Of a DNA stretch of 64,000 nucleotides, positions 1 to 13,603 are shown one piece after another. Numbering within the stretch: the first letter of the stretch is position 1; each line of letters opens with the position of its first letter. A program made the translations under genes and the position numbers. The stretch comes from Acanthaster planci (taxonomy: Eukaryota; Echinodermata; Asteroidea; Valvatida; Acanthasteridae): positions 2,210,840-2,274,839 of the forward strand of contig NW_019091368.1 of assembly GCF_001949145.1 (NCBI RefSeq), given 5' to 3'. Under the pieces are notes generated by a model. It worked only from the letters and a program-made list of their open reading frames with translations. It was not told the DNA's origin and searched no databases.

Positions 1-53
1 AAACCCTTTTGGCAAATTTGACACATTGTCAGACAGCACTATTCAATAAATTC

Positions 54-59
54 TTTATT
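54..59 (-). promoter_or_regulatory. probable polyadenylation signal of GMPPB
   Basis: The plus strand reads TTTATT, which is AATAAA on the minus strand, about 1 kb downstream of the GMPPB stop codon. I saw no better hexamer between the stop at 1053 and this point, so bases about 40-1052 would be the 3' UTR. The 3' UTR length is inferred; transcript ends would settle it. Confidence 0.45.
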
Positions 60-1052
60 GAAAATTTTATCTTACAAAGTGTCTAATAAATGCTCATTAT
101 TTTTTCCATGTAAAATACGGAATGATGACTTTGCAAGAGCTGTAAATTTTAATCACATTTTCTGCAAATGGGGTGGATTTATATGGCAGAGCTTAAACGA
201 AGCCAAAGTCTTTTGAAATAAAAAAAAAAGTCAGTTGTGGAATTAATAAAGTTGAATCTGCTCGTTTAATGTGACCTTCAAGTGCATTTCACTAATTGCA
301 AATCAATTAATTTCTGCCTAGGAGCATTTAACACTAAAAAAGCCTGGGATTGGTTCCCCTTGGAATTTTCTTGAATATCGTCAAAATGCCAAGCATTTGG
401 AAGTTTTTCTGTGATAGTTTGCAGTCGTTTCGACCCCATATATTGCATAAATTGGACACCAAGTTCTCAGAAAAGGCCGATTCTTCAGAGACAGACTAGT
501 CGAAATCACGTGAACGTTGCCCCTGATGTGGTCATAACACATGGGCCAACACGTATGTGGGCAGTTAACTATAAATGACAGTAAAAACAGAACACTGTTG
601 AACTGAAATATCATATGCACTTACAATGAATGCCCTAACACGGTTGCCAGATTTCAGAAAACATGGGGCACAACACGACTGAGATCTTTGGGGGTAAATT
701 TTACTCCCCTCTCTTTCCAGCACCCTGCCCTCACCCCCTCCCCCAAGGCTGTGTGATGGTCCTAAACGAAAAAGAGGCTCTTTGAGGGTTAAATCAGGTC
801 TTTACGAGTCAAGAGACAAAGTAGTCAATGTCCCAACACAGTTACATCAAATCCCAACTGCCTGATGTCAGTCAAGGCCTTTGCATTTAAGTGCACATAT
901 CTACCTTCAACAACAGTCATACCCCCCAAAACCGAACTAATTACAATAATTTATATATAGATCCTATTTTGTTTTAAAAAAGGACCAAGCAGCACTGTGA
1001 TCTGATAAAAAAATAATTGAAAATCATCTGAGGAGCAGTGTTCCCCGAAATG

Positions 1053-4000
1053 TTACATGATAATCTGAGGTTCGGTGACTGACGTAGCGATGGATTTGTG
1101 AGGCAGGATGCGGCCGCCGTTGATGTAGAGCTCATCCTTGACGATGACATCTTCACCTAATACGCAGACATTCTCCATTCTCACCTAGAAGACAGGAGAT
1201 TAAGAGGAAACTGAATTCAAGTTGAAGGAATAAGATACCTGCCTCAAATGTGGTTGCCAGAACAAATGAAATGTTGGGCCAAAATCCAGTCTTGTAGTTG
1301 TCCTGCACCAGTCCTCGCAAGTCTCGCGTAATGCTGTCTCAAGGCGGATCCAAAGCTATTCAAATGAACTTTGACAAAGGTACTCCTTAGTCACTGTTTG
1401 TCCTGTTTCTTGTGACTGGACTTGTGGAAAGACCCATGCTTTACTTGTGGAGGACTCGACAATTTTCCAAGATGTATTTTTGCGTTGGGAAAATGTTAAT
1501 TTATATAACGGGNNNNNNNNNNNNNNNNNNNNNNNNNNNNNNNNNNNNNNNNNNNNNNNNNNNNNNNNNNNNNNNNNNNNNNNNNNNNNTTTAACCACTC
1601 GACCATCGAGCTCGCCAGGGTCGGCTGGCCGGTCCGTGTCAGGTGAAGCAGCGGGTACCGCGAACTATTTTCAAAATGACAGTGCCAAACACAATTGCCA
1701 ATGGGTACGTTTATTACCATTTGTTTTGAAATAACACGAGGCAGATTTGAAGAGAAAATCCCTCTATATCTCCCTTGTCCTTGCATTTGACTTGGAAAGC
1801 TTTATCAATCGATACTTCATTGTCATGTTAGTAGTATTGTTGACATGACTCACAACCTCTTTGATAAAATTCGCATGGAACCTTCCTGGATCTTTCAATA
1901 TAGTAAAAATTTGTTGACCATAACTTTCAAGCATGATTGAAATTGAGTCCTTACAAGTCTCTGCAAGTCCATCACAAGTCATCTAGCCTTAAGCCAAGTC
2001 ATGAGCTACCCGACAGATGGGATGAAAGCGTTCCTTTGTCATTGTTCACCCTGTTTCTTGTAACTAGTCCTGTGAAAGGACTCTACTACAACCCTGCTTT
2101 CAAGGGGCATCCAGTCCCAAGTAAAACAACTGTGGCTGGGCTTTATATTCTCACAAAATCTCCATGGGGGAAAAAGTGTGTTGAGAGATTCGAACTGAGC
2201 TGACAAGATACAAGCACTGCAGAGGCTTCACACTAGGGTCCCGAGAGAAATCTGAAAACCAAATTCAATGACTTTTCCAGGACTTGCCAGAACTAGAATG
2301 AGACAATTTCCACGACATGTAATGTTGTTTTGCAGAGAAATGTTGTTTGGCATTATGAACTGGAAGATCAGCGTAGCTACTTGTACAGATTTCCGATTAC
2401 ACAGCCTGGAAATTCCGTTATAACAGCAACAGCAGCCCATACAAAATTACCCTTGCAATGTCCTAATTTCCATGAATTTTCATGACTTTCTTCCTCTGAC
2501 AAAAGGATTCCTGGACATCCTATATTTTCCTAATTTCCTAGGACTTTCCTGGACAACTTCTCCATGATTTTCCATGACTGTGGAGGTCCTGCCACACTCA
2601 TGCCTGAAGTCATCAACTTGATGCACAGGTGCATTTGACAAATCACACAGGCACCCTATTGGTCGAAGAGGCATTTAACGCCCGCATACCACTTGTGTGT
2701 GACTGAGGTGCCATTGCTGTAACAGCTTCCAAGTCTGGTTGCCGGATAAGTTTGTAGGATTGATGAGCAATCTGTACCACCGCAGTCGGAAGCCAATATG
2801 CATGTGGGTAACTCCAGAAATTAGCGGTCCGAATGAGTGACATTTTTGTGTCCCTGACCTTTGTTATTTGACATGGAAATATCAACGGAATTGATTTCAA
2901 ACTATTACTATTTGTTTGGAGGCAAATCGCATTAAAAATTAGAAAATGTGTTCTGGGCTTACAAAATAGTATGTCAGATGTGATGCGGACATGACAAAAA
3001 TGGACCCTGAATTTCTGGAATTATCCACATGCAAAAGTGAACTAACGTCTTACCCACTGTCCCACAATACACGCCCAGCCAATCAGGCATGAGTCCATCC
3101 AGGCATGTGACTTGATGGTGGTGCCCCGTAGAACAGTGCTGCGTTTGATGCACACCCCGTCCTCTATCGTCACGTTGGGCCCAATGACCACGTTGGGGCC
3201 TATTCTGCAGTTAGCGCCTATCTTCGCAGTGGGATCCTACGACAAGACAGACAGAAGTAAAAAAAACTTGCATGTGTATATTTTCCCAGAAAACCATCAA
3301 TGGCATTTCCTAGCAGGTTCAAGATCTTGTGTAGTCAATTGTGGAAACTTAAAGGTAGCTTGTTCTGATTATATTCAAAAATAGTCCATTGTTTTCTTCA
3401 AACACTTCATAGGATTCCGACTCCAAAGGGTTGATGAAGGACGGTCTCTACATCTGCATCTCACAACCTCAGCGTACACTGAACTTTGACATCTGTTCTT
3501 CCCCTCTTTTTCTTTGAGCATTTTAGCGTTTTGCTCCCAAAGAGCCAGATACGCAAACCTTCCCCGTGGGGTGCAATGAAGGATGAAAAATATCCCAAGT
3601 TACTGACGGAGGTCACTGATGGGCGCTCTGACATCACCATATTAACTTGACATTCCTTGTAACTCCAGGCAACAGACAATTCTTGAGAAATTTCCTCAAA
3701 CCACGAAGTGTTTTGGAACATCTAGTACTAGTAGAGCAAGGCATCATGAAGGACATTTACAGGCTACTGCTGAGTCTGTTTGAATATTCAACATTAAACA
3801 TTCAATTTGACCGAATACCCGAATATTCAGTCGTACCAACCAGCAGATTGTCGATGAACAAACCATATACGAAATCAGTTGCATTAATGCACACAATTGA
3901 ACATAATAATCACTATAGTAGCTTCTCGAGTCTTGGAATATTTCCAGCCATGCTTCTTTCCCGGTTGAAAACTTCTATTCCTTTTAAATTTTGTAATGAA

Positions 4001-7000
4001 CAATTTATTTTTAATCACAGTAAGATTTCTGTCGCTTTTCATTTGAATCTGCTTAAAACAAGCCTCCATAATGCAATTTTTTTCTCGTTTAAAACAAAAG
4101 AAAATTCTCCCTTCCTTTTGGGAATTTCGCATTCGAATACATTCAAATTTGGAAAATGATATTCGAATATTTGATAATCGATCGAATGTTCGGATATATG
4201 GCACAGCCCTATTATAAGCTCCTTCAGGAGACAGCCCGGATCAATAGGGTCAATGAGCAGATCGTGTACAGCACTCACCACTAGGACATTTCCAACTATT
4301 CCGGGGCCAGTATGCAACGTATTGGAGTTCTTCTGCTTGAGAGAGTTCAGATACATCCCCATACCGGTTAAGAAGTCCTTGGGCTGGCCCACATCCATCC
4401 AAAAACCTGTGACGGATAAAAATAAGATTCATCGTTTTGAAGTTCGTATTTTTGCAATAATTTTTATATGTGTGACGCCTTGTCTTAAAGTGAGCAAAAT
4501 ACTACTGTACGCATTAGAAAATGAAAAACATCAGTTTTGCCTGATCATCATCAAATCATCATCAATTTGCCTGAAAGGTTAGCTTCCACAGGACCACGAG
4601 AATGCTTCAAACCCCATCAAGGGTGATCGTTTCATCCCAAAAAGAGAATTTTGGGGGCTCACTTGACCTGTGTAAGTCTCCATCGCTCAAAAGCTCCATC
4701 TTTAGCTTTTCCATCTGCAACATGAACGGTGAATTTACCTTGTAGGTTCATTGCATAGAGTTGGCCATCTAGCGCCATCTGTGGGAAGACCTCCCTCTCT
4801 ATGGACGTCGGTTTCAACTGCAAAACAGCATTTGAGAATTTGAGTCAATTACTTTAACTAGGTCTAAGGAAATGCCAAACAAGTATCTGGCATTTGTTTG
4901 GTGGAGGCCAACATGTGACAAGCCGAAAGCCTTGCTTTTACACAAAAGAGCAAAGACAAAAAACCACCCCGAGTGTCACACCTGAACTGTACAGGCATCA
5001 CTCTGTGCATGAGGAAATTACAGCAAAGTATCTGGCTCAAGAACACAACTTCAATGCCTGAGAAAATAGCTACTGATCCACACACCTCTATCCTGTCCAG
5101 AATACCCGCACTGAAGATGTACATTCCGGCATTGATTTTGTTGGATACAAACGTCTGCGGTTTCTCGACAAATCTCTGGATTTCTCCCGACTCGTTATAG
5201 ACCACCACTCCATACTTGGAGGGTTCTTCCACCTTTGTGACCTGTGTCAGACAAAAAAATAGGCTTTTGAATGATACAAAGAACATTTCAGAACATTAAC
5301 AATCGATATGTGGTCATCCACGACGCGACATTTACAGATGATTGGCAAAAGATATCATACGGGAATAAAAAAGTTGATGCCTACGTGTACTTAGATCTCA
5401 CGGCCTCATCTGAATAATTTTGTAGTATCTTACTTGACTATAGTTAGGGACTGGTCAGCACATAACAGTCCATGTGACCTTTGACACAGGGGCCAACTCA
5501 GATTGCAATATTTATTAGCACACAAGTAGCCAAATGTTACATTCTGCATGTGCACACATGTAAGCCTAATGGAAAATCATATTGTTATTATATTAGAATT
5601 ATGTTATAATACATTTCAACCAGTACAAATTTGCAAAGTTTGAAGGAATCTCAGAATGTTCTGGCAGCTCTATACGTGGATGAGGACACAGATCCACTCT
5701 ACCAATTCCAAAAATAATATACAGCCATCGAAAAGTTGTTGTACAAAGCTGATAAAAAAAAGTATCCCGTCAGTGAGGATGAAGCTAACTGTTGTTCCTT
5801 TGATGTGCCCCCCCAAAAAAGAGGCTTGCTGGACAAGTAAACCGTAAACTGTAAACAGAAAACTGGAGGGACAACATGAACTTACTACAATGGTCCCTTC
5901 TTTGCCGTGCTTTTTATGGAAGTCTAACATTTCCTGGAACGGAAACTCGCAGCTGATGTCGCTGTTTAAGACAAAGAACGGTTCCCCGTCTTCCTTTAAG
6001 ATGTCACGAGCCAAAGCCAGGGGACCGGCTATATGAAAGGAAAAAAATTAATCATAGATGTATTCTTTCATTATATGAGACCTTTGGTTTTTGTTTCTAT
6101 CACAGTTATCAAAAATGCACAAAACCCACCCATAAAATACACGTACCATGTTTTAAGAAGTGAATAACACAATGCTCAGACTTTTACACTTACAAATTCT
6201 GAAGTTTACTTTAATGTTTCAAAAAGCAAATTTCTGCCTCGAAAACTAATTCCAAAAAGTAACAACAACCTAACGCAAAATGTTTGGTGCATTTACAAGT
6301 GTCTCGGTTTTCAGGCAAATAATAGCCCAAACAGAACAATCAATTTAGACTGTTTGAAAAAATTCGGATAGCTGACCATATTCTCTATTCTACCTGTTCC
6401 TAGCGGTTCATCTTCATGGGATGTTGTGATCTTCACTCCCAACTATCGAGAAACCAAAAAACGGACAGTAAAGCGGCTTCATATGTGTATTTCGGGCAAA
6501 CTGGAGAAGCAAAGTCAATGCAGCGGAACACATTTAAGTTGGAATGTGTTCAGCTTTTTAAAATTCGCAGCACAAATATCTGATTCGACATCACAAAGCC
6601 ACATTCACGCTCACTTTCCTACCATATGAAATTTCCCCTTGATGAGAGGATTGAGTTATTTATTGTACAGCGGAATACCGTCACAACCAAAACAACTAAA
6701 ACTTGTTTAGTACACGTGCATTGGTCGTTCAGCTAAGCAATTTGCTAGCCGCCATTGGTGAGAATTCCTGTCCCATTAGAACTAACAGCTCACCCGATGA
6801 TTGTGTCTGTCTGGGGCTTTAACAGCCAAAACTATCAAAAACAAGAAAAATTTTTTAAAAGAACACTGAAATGTTCACGCATTTGTTTAGATATTCCATT
6901 TTCCAACAAGTTACTACTTGCTCAAAACCGTTTTCCAACTGAAAATCGATTGTTTGGCGACAGTACCTAAAATTCCAGAAATCCAAATTATTCTCTCCTC

Positions 7001-9419
7001 ATCCTTGCACAAAAATTGACGGCCTAGTGTCGTTCTTGTTGCATATTTTCGAAAGATTCACGCATCAGAGATTTTGATGCGGCAGCAGAATAACTCAGAA
7101 CCACCTGTTACATGTACACAACCTGTTACTGCAGATGGGTCATTCCATGAGGCTGGGGCACAGTTTATGACGGTGTCCATTGTCACATGGGTAACTTTAC
7201 CACCTGTCAGTAGGTCATTTACTTTGTAAAAATAACACACACACCTGTATTCAGCCGAGCAAGATGTATCATTTGGAATCCACATGCGGGGAAACAGCTG
7301 CTCATTTTTACGGAACCCACGTAACAATGGACACCATCACAAATTGTGCCCCAACCTCATGGAATGACCCAGATCAGAACCAAACGACAACTAAATTTGT
7401 ATTTGTATATGTTCGCATATTATTTTCAAATAAATTTATTAATCATCACCAGTTGATATTATACGGTGTACGTGTATTAAGTTACCACACGGAGGACAAC
7501 GGACCTTCAGCATGTAGACACACTAGGCAGTTAAGTACTTTTGCAGTATGATTTACCATGCGCAGACTTCAACCTTCTATCCTACAGAGCCACTGAGCAG
7601 ATGGTTTTGCAAATACATGTACTTTAATTGCAGGGAACCAGTGGCAGACAATATACGTATGTATCATGGTGGTAACCCACTCAGGCTTTGTGGTGTGCTG
7701 TATCCAAAGGTTTTGCCTGTGGCTAGCAGTAATACATGTGTCTGTGGGCAATAGACATAGCCGCCGAGGCATTGGCTTCCACAGGGACAGTTTTCATTCC
7801 CCGCCATACCCACTACTTTCAGAGGCAGCCACAGGGTTAAGCGGCGTACCGAAGTTATGGCTGCGGATAGAAATAACATGGAAGCCAATGGCTAGCAGCT
7901 ACAGCAACTTCCCACAGACAAAGCCTTGCAACCACTCGCTTCAGACGTAGCCTATCTCATGAACAAAAGGTCTGACCTCCGAGTCAACTCATTTCAATGT
8001 GAACCACTCCAATAGGCACTGCACAGTTAAGGGCTTGATCATCGGCCAATGGCGAAGAGTGAGCTTGCGATGTGCGAAGGCACCAAGATGGTTTTTAGAT
8101 GCCTGGTAGGCACCAACCCTCCTTTTCCACATGCATGATAAGAGGTCAGGACACCAGTCTTCCTTTTGCTTAACAGCTCTCCACTATACTGACATAAGGC
8201 CAAATCTACACCAATCTCCCCCGTGATATGGCTACTGCAAGGCTACGGTGTTTTGCAGTTTTTCTTACCCTTTTGGCTTGTTCTTTTAGTTCCTCTTCAA
8301 GAAGTTCTGCCCTGTAACTGACAGCAAGAACTATTTCTTTGACTCCCACCTGAAAAAAAGAGACAGCAGAGTGGGATATCAGGGTCCACCATTGGCCATT
8401 TTTAAACCACTTTTGGTAGTTGTCTGATCCAAAGCAGACGTGGTTGGATATACGGTCCAAAGGCAGATCCACAGGCAAAATCCTGTTGCTGTTTTTACTC
8501 AGGGGCCCTCAAGCTCTCTGACATTGAACAAAAAAGGGAACATGACTTAGGTGGCCGGCATAAATACAGAATTCTAAAAGGATTGTTGTCATATCAGAGA
8601 GACACAGTACAAGGAAGCAGACGACACTGCTGGAAGATACAGGAAGATATCCATTTGGGTCTGCAACACGCAGCAACAGATTGAGGTCACTTATTTTGGA
8701 GACAAAGAATGTGTATACAGAATTTCTGCCCTTTTGAACCGGCGATGACCCAATTCCAATCTTTGGTTCTCCTTAGGTCGACACAGCACCACCAAACAGG
8801 CATGACTTTCTTTAATAGATTAGGAATCATCATTTCCTGACGGTATTTCTTTTAATTTGTACAATTGTATTTTCATGATTAAATAAAAAGGACTGAGGAA
8901 AATATATATAGATTACTATAAAAATAGCCATTCTGCTGCCAAAATCTGAAGCAGACCTTGTTCATCTCATATATGATGCTGGGCTGGATCGGTTGAAACA
9001 CGCATAATTGCTCGATCTTTGCATGATTGGTAGATCTTACTGCAAAATTTGTTGATTCCCACATCAACCAAGAGCCTGAAATTTTTATTTTGAGGTTGTA
9101 AAAAGATTGTTTCAAAAAAGGGAAGTGAAATTGGAGATTTCAAACCGGATCGACCAGCTGTGAAGAGCAAAGGAGCGATCATAAAAATGATCGATTGCAC
9201 CCAGATCATAAAAATGATCTGGATCATGGGGTCTGGATTGGGACCTGATGACCAAACAAACTGGGCTTCGGCAGGCTGCCGGATACCTACCGCTGTCAAG
9301 GCTTCCACCTGGTGCAGAAGCATAGGCTTGTTGCAGAACTCCACCAGTGGCTTGGGCCGGCTCAAGGTCAGGGGTCTCAACCTCGTGCCATATCCTCCAA
9401 CCAGGATGAGAGCCTTCAT
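1053..9419 (-). CDS. GMPPB: Mannose-1-phosphate guanyltransferase beta (GDP-mannose pyrophosphorylase B), 9 coding exons, 359 aa
   Basis: Converts mannose-1-phosphate and GTP to GDP-mannose plus pyrophosphate in the cytosol, feeding N-glycan, O-mannose and GPI-anchor synthesis. Coding exons (high to low coordinate): 9419-9291, 8349-8269, 6442-6394, 6028-5886, 5241-5086, 4817-4739, 4406-4279, 3236-3054, 1184-1053. All introns are GT-AG and phases agree; the total is 1080 bases with TAA stop. The N-terminal nucleotidyltransferase domain shows [11 protein letters not shown] at residues 8-18, the metal-site NSD at 108-110 and FVEKP at 158-162. Exon 8 (residues 256-316) encodes hexapeptide repeats of the left-handed beta-helix ([17 protein letters not shown]). 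The protein ends EPQIIM, like vertebrate GMPPB (360 aa). The ATG at 9419 is preceded by a pyrimidine tract and CAG at 9450, so 9420-9449 is probably 5' UTR spliced to an unseen upstream exon. Some short exons lie too far from stops to stand out as open frames but join perfectly. Confidence 0.97.
1305..1450. repeat. dispersed repeat family B, copy 1 (partial)
   Basis: This stretch of GMPPB intron shares a diverged block with 1945-2110, 39165-39370 and 56995-57165: a series of CAAGTC words, then CATTCAAATGAAC-like sequence, then CCTTTGTCA...CACCCTGTTTCTTGTGACT and a GTGGAAAGAC stretch. It is non-coding and looks like an old short interspersed element. No clear ends, poly-A tail or target duplication is visible. 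Confidence 0.5.
1513..1589. other. assembly gap (77 N)
   Basis: A run of N inside GMPPB intron 8 (between exons at 1184 and 3054). The sequence just right of it is a tRNA-like repeat, so the gap probably results from repetitive sequence. No GMPPB exon is missing here. Confidence 0.99.
1590..1640 (-). repeat. tRNA-derived SINE fragment cut by the gap
   Basis: On the minus strand bases 1605-1595 read TGGTCGAGTGG, an exact match to the RNA polymerase III A-box consensus TRGYNNARNGG, in a tRNA-like 5' context. The B box would fall inside the adjacent gap, so the element cannot be followed further. It is an A-box match only; a genuine tRNA gene is not demonstrated. Confidence 0.45.
1945..2110. 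repeat. dispersed repeat family B, copy 2
   Basis: Second copy within the same GMPPB intron. It contains repeated CAAGTC words, a TTCCTTTGTCATTGTTCACC block and a CTTGTAACTAGTCCTGTG block that match the copies at 1305, 39165 and 56995 with scattered mismatches. Non-coding. Confidence 0.55.
3775..4215. repeat. A+T-rich ATTCGAAT-type transposon remnant
   Basis: This part of GMPPB intron 7 is full of GAATATTCGAAT-like palindromic words and ends in ATATATGGCACAGCCCTA. A terminus of the TAGGGCTGTGC type is typical of degenerate non-autonomous hAT-like elements in animals. I could not find a matching left terminus, so this is at best a truncated copy. Confidence 0.35.
7134..7376. repeat. foldback (inverted-repeat) element in GMPPB intron 2
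   Basis: Bases 7134-7191 (GATGGGTCATTCCATGAGG...) are nearly the reverse complement of 7317-7376. The arms are about 58 bases with some 8 mismatches and enclose a 125-base spacer. It looks like a small foldback or MITE-type element between exons 2 and 3; no coding potential. Confidence 0.75.
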
Positions 9420-11119
9420 AGTGGCTGGTTGTGCAGTTCACATGCAGATCTGGAGAGAAAAAAAAGGAGCAATGATGGCTAAAAAATGAAGGTTTAAAAT
9501 TGTATATTTCTATAATTGTAAGGCACATACATGTCTGTACTTGTATGCCACCTGAGTTGTTTAATATTTTGATCTCTTAAAGTTTATACTACTTATCATT
9601 AAATCAAAACATAAATGTACATCCTGACAGGATTTTTATTTAATAATTTTGTACTAGCTATCTCCACTTCACAGATTTTCTACTACAGGGGAAACTCGAA
9701 GTATCCACACAATTTTTTTTATAATTTGTGAAAAAAGTATAATACATAAACTAAGGGTCACCGCCCATGGTTCACAACCATTTGCTCTTGTTTTGAAATG
9801 TTATTCAACCCACCAGCCTTCACACTAGGTTCCATTGCTGTTAAACAAGCATGCATTAATTGAGTGTGTGATTCAATGGGCTGGCTCAATGGGCCCAAAG
9901 GCAGGCCTACATAGCAGTATGTTGTGGGGCATGGTCTATGGTCATCTACAACTACCAAGGACGATCAGCGTTGTTTACTTAACACAGAAGTAGCTTTGAA
10001 CAGATGGTAATTCATGGCACATCCACTCTACCCCACATTAGCAAGACACAAGCTCACATTTCATTGATAACCGACTTATTTTACTGACAAATTAAGTGTG
10101 AAGTATCTTAGTTTCTCATTTTTCAGATGTATGACAGTGTTGATCTCTTCGACATATCAGCAAGATTATTGCCACATGCACTCTTTAACCAGGCAATAGA
10201 AATTCATTTCATTTGCAACAAATCTATCCAAGTGCACACTAGACATTTAGTGCATCTGTTACTTCACCCAAAAGAGTTCTGCAGCCCAGTGCACCACACT
10301 TGTTTTGCCACAGTCAATGTGTCACAAGTTGTTGACCTTTGACAGGAAGTTTGATGACTGTGATTACACTGTGGATTTGCATAGAATGAAAAGCGGTCTC
10401 TTGGGAGTTCCATGCTTGGAAGATCTTTTACCAAAACAAGCCACCCCCCTAAAGTCAACAAAAGCAATTTTGACTCTGGAAAAATATAAAGTACTTTCCA
10501 CTGTGTACACCTACGTGTATTAGCGGTAACATTTTGAGGATCCATGCAATGACTTTTACTTGACTCAATTTTTTTGCCTCTTTATATTCTTTTTCAACAT
10601 TTGAAAACTGTTTGAAATCCTTCTTTGCGTTGAATTTACAGGGAGGTTCGGGTAAAAAAAAAATATGTCCGTGCTTGTCTGGACGAGTGAAGAAGCTGTT
10701 GGTGTGATGTACATGTACATCAGGGAAGACACAGGTCGGTTTACATGTTCACGTTCACATTTTGAACCCCAAATTTGCTTTTTGAAAATATTTCCAAGAC
10801 ACGGCTGCCTGCAGGCTTATTGCTGTATACTTACACAAAGACAAGCTGCCAAAGAAATTTGAAATTAGCAAAATATGAAAAAAAGAATAAATAAAGAGCA
10901 ACTTAGAGGTTTACTCTCTTGGATGCTGCTACAGTTTTGCTCGCGGATATGCAAATTTTCATCAGCATAAAAACCAGTCAAGCTCCAAAATACCAAACAG
11001 ATTAAAACAGCAAAATACAAAGTGAAAACAAAAGTAAGGTTGACTGAAACACAAAGGTGTAATTTCAAGGATTGTAGTAGAGTATTGTATTGCATGATCC
11101 TTGAAATTATTTATTTCTA

Positions 11120-11177
11120 AACCCTAACCCTCCTCAATCCTTCACCTGTTGGAGGACTGAGGAGTGTTAGGGTTAAA
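11120..11177. repeat. telomere-like hairpin repeat, copy 1
   Basis: An imperfect palindrome begins AACCCTAACCCTCCTCA and ends TGAGGAGTGTTAGGGTTA around a TGTT centre. An almost identical copy is at 26368-26425 in a TAF3 intron. The arms pair over about 25 bases. It looks like a very short foldback element rather than a telomere. Confidence 0.8.
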
Positions 11178-11304
11178 AGTAAGTCAAATATTCGAAGTTC
11201 TGTATTGGCTGGTTTGTCCTTCACCGATGTATTTTTCTAAACATTGTACATAGGTACACTCAGTGCATTGTCTAAAGGCTTGTGAAATAATAATTAACAA
11301 GCTT

Positions 11305-11390
11305 GGGAGGAGGACTCTAACCCACAACCTCCCACTTCCTAGTGCAGACCTCTTACCACTTGATCCCTGAGCATGCAAAGGTACCGTAAT
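11305..11390 (-). repeat. degenerate tRNA-derived SINE
   Basis: On the minus strand GGATCAAGTGG (11366-11356) resembles a pol III A box and GGTTAGAGTCC (11322-11312) resembles the B box GGTTCGANTCC, at tRNA-like spacing. The stems do not pair well enough for a functional tRNA, so I call it a tRNA-derived repeat. Confidence 0.4.
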
Positions 11391-13603
11391 TAGCCAGTTT
11401 GAGTCAGATAAGCAATAGCTACTTGTGACTTTTTGTACAAGAACTTCCAGTAAACTTGTACTATGAGACAATCATACTGAGTGAGTGTGACGTGTTCCTG
11501 GTATCACTTAATGCCCTTGGTACACGATGCATGAAAATAGATTCATTAGTTATATATGGTACATAATTACATCACATTTGTCTTCTCCATTACTAACAAC
11601 ACAGAAAGCATGGAGGTGTGCACTGTGCTTCAAGTATGTCAATACTTACATGTACCTTTAGCCGGTTACCAGTATCCACTTGGATTACCCTTTAATGTAA
11701 GCACATTTGTTGAAGGTACTGGTAATGTACATGCCTACATGTACAGGTACATGTGATTAATTTTTATTAATGGGAACTGATGGTGGGTTACATAATGACT
11801 GGGTTCATACATGTATGAAAGATGTAACTCAGTTGAATGGAAACAAATTTAAAAACTTAAAAAATGAAAGTTTCAACACCTGTGAAACTATTCCATCAGG
11901 CATTTCTTCAGTGCTACAGGTATCTTTCATTCAAACATGCACATAAAATTAATATACTGCTGCAAGCTGAGTGTGTGATTCATTACCACAAGTCATTTTA
12001 CCTGATATTCTCCATTTTTGTTGTACCATTTTGAAGGCATTCCACTCCCTTTTATTTTTTTGGCTGACATATTCAATGAGCAATTTAATTGTGAAGTCAT
12101 CAAGAGCTGGAGCCTGTGTTGCAGCTTGTATTTCTGCACTAAATTTGCTAGAATTTTCGGATAGTTTGCTGCTGTAAGTCTTCGGTGATGTGCTCCACTT
12201 TGTCACAGTGGGCCACTGAGAAAACTTTACTCACATACATGTCAGGGAATAATTTTCCCGATACATGTATCTCGCGTCACACTTCACGATGCATTTTCAG
12301 CCATTTGCTATCCCCTTTTCTTTATAAATTGCAGTTGCTGCAATGCAACCAGAAACATACATGTTTACGGGTGAATTCATTCAGTACGAAAGAGTGGCAC
12401 TCTCTGCGATCACTGGCCTTGTAATCTGAATTACTAAGCTAGCTGTGAAGTGCCAAAAACACAGCATAAGCCTATAATACACAGTATACAACTCTCGATA
12501 GTATGAAATCGGCCATTACAGAATTAAACGCTTGCTGCCCTATCGCTGAATTATTCATAATGTGAGTGGCAGAACTGGAGTGACCTCCGGTGAGAATGTG
12601 CGTTACGTACTCCTGGCCAGACACAGCTATCTAATCACGATGTCGCCTTATGACATCATGCTCCTTTCTCGCGCATCGATGCGTGGCCGAGGTGCTTACT
12701 ACAAACGCAGCTTAGACCAGCTTATTGATTAATTATGCCATTTTCCAACAAGACGAATAAATAAATTAAAAGAAAACTCATGTTTCTCCATCGCACAATT
12801 TGTGCAGGAAAGAATACTTACATGAACGGGCCTTCAGCTGCTAATCAGTCAACTTTCACACTAACCATAGCAGACTGCGCGCTAGCGGCAAGGAGTACTA
12901 CGGTAACCTAACTGGACAGTGAAAGCTGTTTGATTCATTGCCTGCAGTGCAGTGACAAGAAACATGTAGTCAGCTAATTAGGGAGTTTAAGATTTCACGT
13001 CACAGAGCCACTACGTTGAGGTGATGGCCAAACGACGACGTGAAAAAGCAAAAACTCATTGTCACATTGAGGATGACACACTGGCCACAACTGAGCATGC
13101 GCACTAAAAAATTTGTGTCTATTTGGCCGCGTCGTGACGGTGCATTGTGGAATCCATTGTGGAACACTTTCGAAACGAGTGCATTTGGCTTAGACTTTGG
13201 TTTTGCTGGTTGTATTAAATAAGTTCCTACCTGTTTGTAAATACCATCTTCAATGATATCTGAGTGTGGCAATTTGAGCGACACAGTCAAGCCTGCTCAT
13301 GCAACCCAACCAGCTGCCATCTTGTTTTCACATCAACGGCAGAGAAAAGAAAGACGGTGGCCCCATACATTGCAAAAAGTGTTTTCCTGTAAGACCCTGG
13401 AAGCAAATTAGCTATTTTGCTTACACAGTGGTAGATGTTGTCTCTCAGATATGATAAAACTACTTTTACATGTACATCTTTACAAAGTATTTTCAAGTTG
13501 TTGACACTTCGTTAATGCTTCTTGTGAGTGTTGAAGCTTGTTGACTCTAAATAGCACGACCATCCCAGGGAACTTCAGGAAAATCATTTGGACTCTACAA
13601 ATC

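Noticed and set aside
3647-4159. 170-codon open frame on plus
   Set aside because: Lies in GMPPB intron 7 in A+T-rich repeat sequence; no domain or splice context.
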